Assembly: GCF_030053425.1 (NCBI RefSeq)
Contig: NZ_JASGBI010000002.1
Location: 124,001-188,000, forward strand
Reading direction: 5' to 3'
DNA: 64,000 bases
Source of the DNA: Lysobacter stagni
GTDB lineage: Bacteria; Pseudomonadota; Gammaproteobacteria; Xanthomonadales; Xanthomonadaceae
Shown: positions 63,997 to 64,000 of the stretch, in pieces
Layout: the number at the start of each line of letters is the position of its first letter
Numbering within the stretch: position 1 is the first letter of the stretch
Position numbers and translations under genes: made by a program
The notes under the pieces: generated by a model
The model's database searches: none
What the model saw: only the letters and a program-made list of their open reading frames with translations
Told to the model about the DNA's origin: nothing

Positions 63997-64000
63997 GTGC

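Larger units (their letters stand above)
51336..64000 (-). mobile_element. Mu-like prophage, contractile tail module (open to the right)
   Basis: Sixteen or more minus-strand genes with short overlaps. Reading leftwards they follow the Mu order: gp38-like DUF2635, sheath, tube, chaperone, tape measure, gp43-gp48, fibres, fibre assembly. The left boundary lies between the last tail gene (51336) and the pilin-like gene (51328). The head and early genes must lie beyond 64000. Confidence 0.9.

Overview
The window is GC-rich chromosomal DNA of a gammaproteobacterium, most likely a member of the Xanthomonadaceae/Lysobacteraceae (Lysobacter, Luteimonas or Pseudoxanthomonas type). This is an inference from gene content: a queA-tgt-yajC-secD-secF cluster, a TonB-dependent receptor beside a beta-propeller phytase, a 372-residue-class deoxyxylulose synthase neighbourhood with TraB/GumN and cupin genes, and strong codon bias giving long antisense reading frames. 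The species cannot be named from the sequence alone.

Region 1 (1-38 kb) is an ordinary core chromosome. It opens with a chemotaxis receptor cut by the left edge, then the tRNA-modification and Sec cluster queA-tgt-yajC-secD-secF (minus strand, closed by a clear terminator), an Lrp regulator divergent from a class III aminotransferase with two palindromes between them, a phytase lipoprotein divergent from a frameshifted TonB receptor, upp, a TMEM43/MBL pair, ggt with a YfhL-type ferredoxin, coaD, rsmD, ftsY, an AsmA-like protein with mutY and yggX, tRNA-Phe, an ArsR/AHSA1 pair with its own operator, an acyl-CoA dehydrogenase behind a PsrA-like palindrome, an HNH protein, an unusual Pro/Ala-linker protein, dxs, TraB/GumN, a cupin and a Na/Pi cotransporter.

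Region 2 (38.26-51.3 kb) looks like an accessory island. Its left border carries the 3' half of a tRNA-Pro(GGG) gene, oriented as expected for the distal attachment site of an element lying to its right. Inside are stress genes (hemerythrin-domain protein, large KatE-type catalase, isochorismatase-like hydrolase, small heat-shock protein with a sigma-32-like promoter, SRAP peptidase, cation diffusion facilitator), many small unknown genes, at least three gene remnants (receiver domain, sulfatase, second SRAP copy) and about eight copies of an imperfect palindrome with a GTCCGCTT/AAGCGGAC core that I see nowhere else in the window. 

Region 3 (51.3 kb to the right edge) is the tail module of a Mu-like contractile-tailed prophage, all on the minus strand and tightly overlapping. 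From right to left it runs DUF2635 protein, sheath, tube, tail assembly chaperone with an overlapping -1 frame, tape measure, DNA circulation protein, hub, spike, gp46, baseplate J, gp48, a glycine-rich fibre, small proteins, a tail fibre and a terminal assembly-type protein. Head, replication and integration genes must lie beyond the window. A secreted fimbrial-type protein on the opposite strand sits just outside the tail module.

No wholly new defence or metabolic system is evident. The best leads are the tRNA-bounded island with its private repeat family and decayed duplicates, the frameshifted phytase-linked receptor, the SRAP protein with a coiled-coil insertion, and the unexplained Pro/Ala-linker protein beside dxs.
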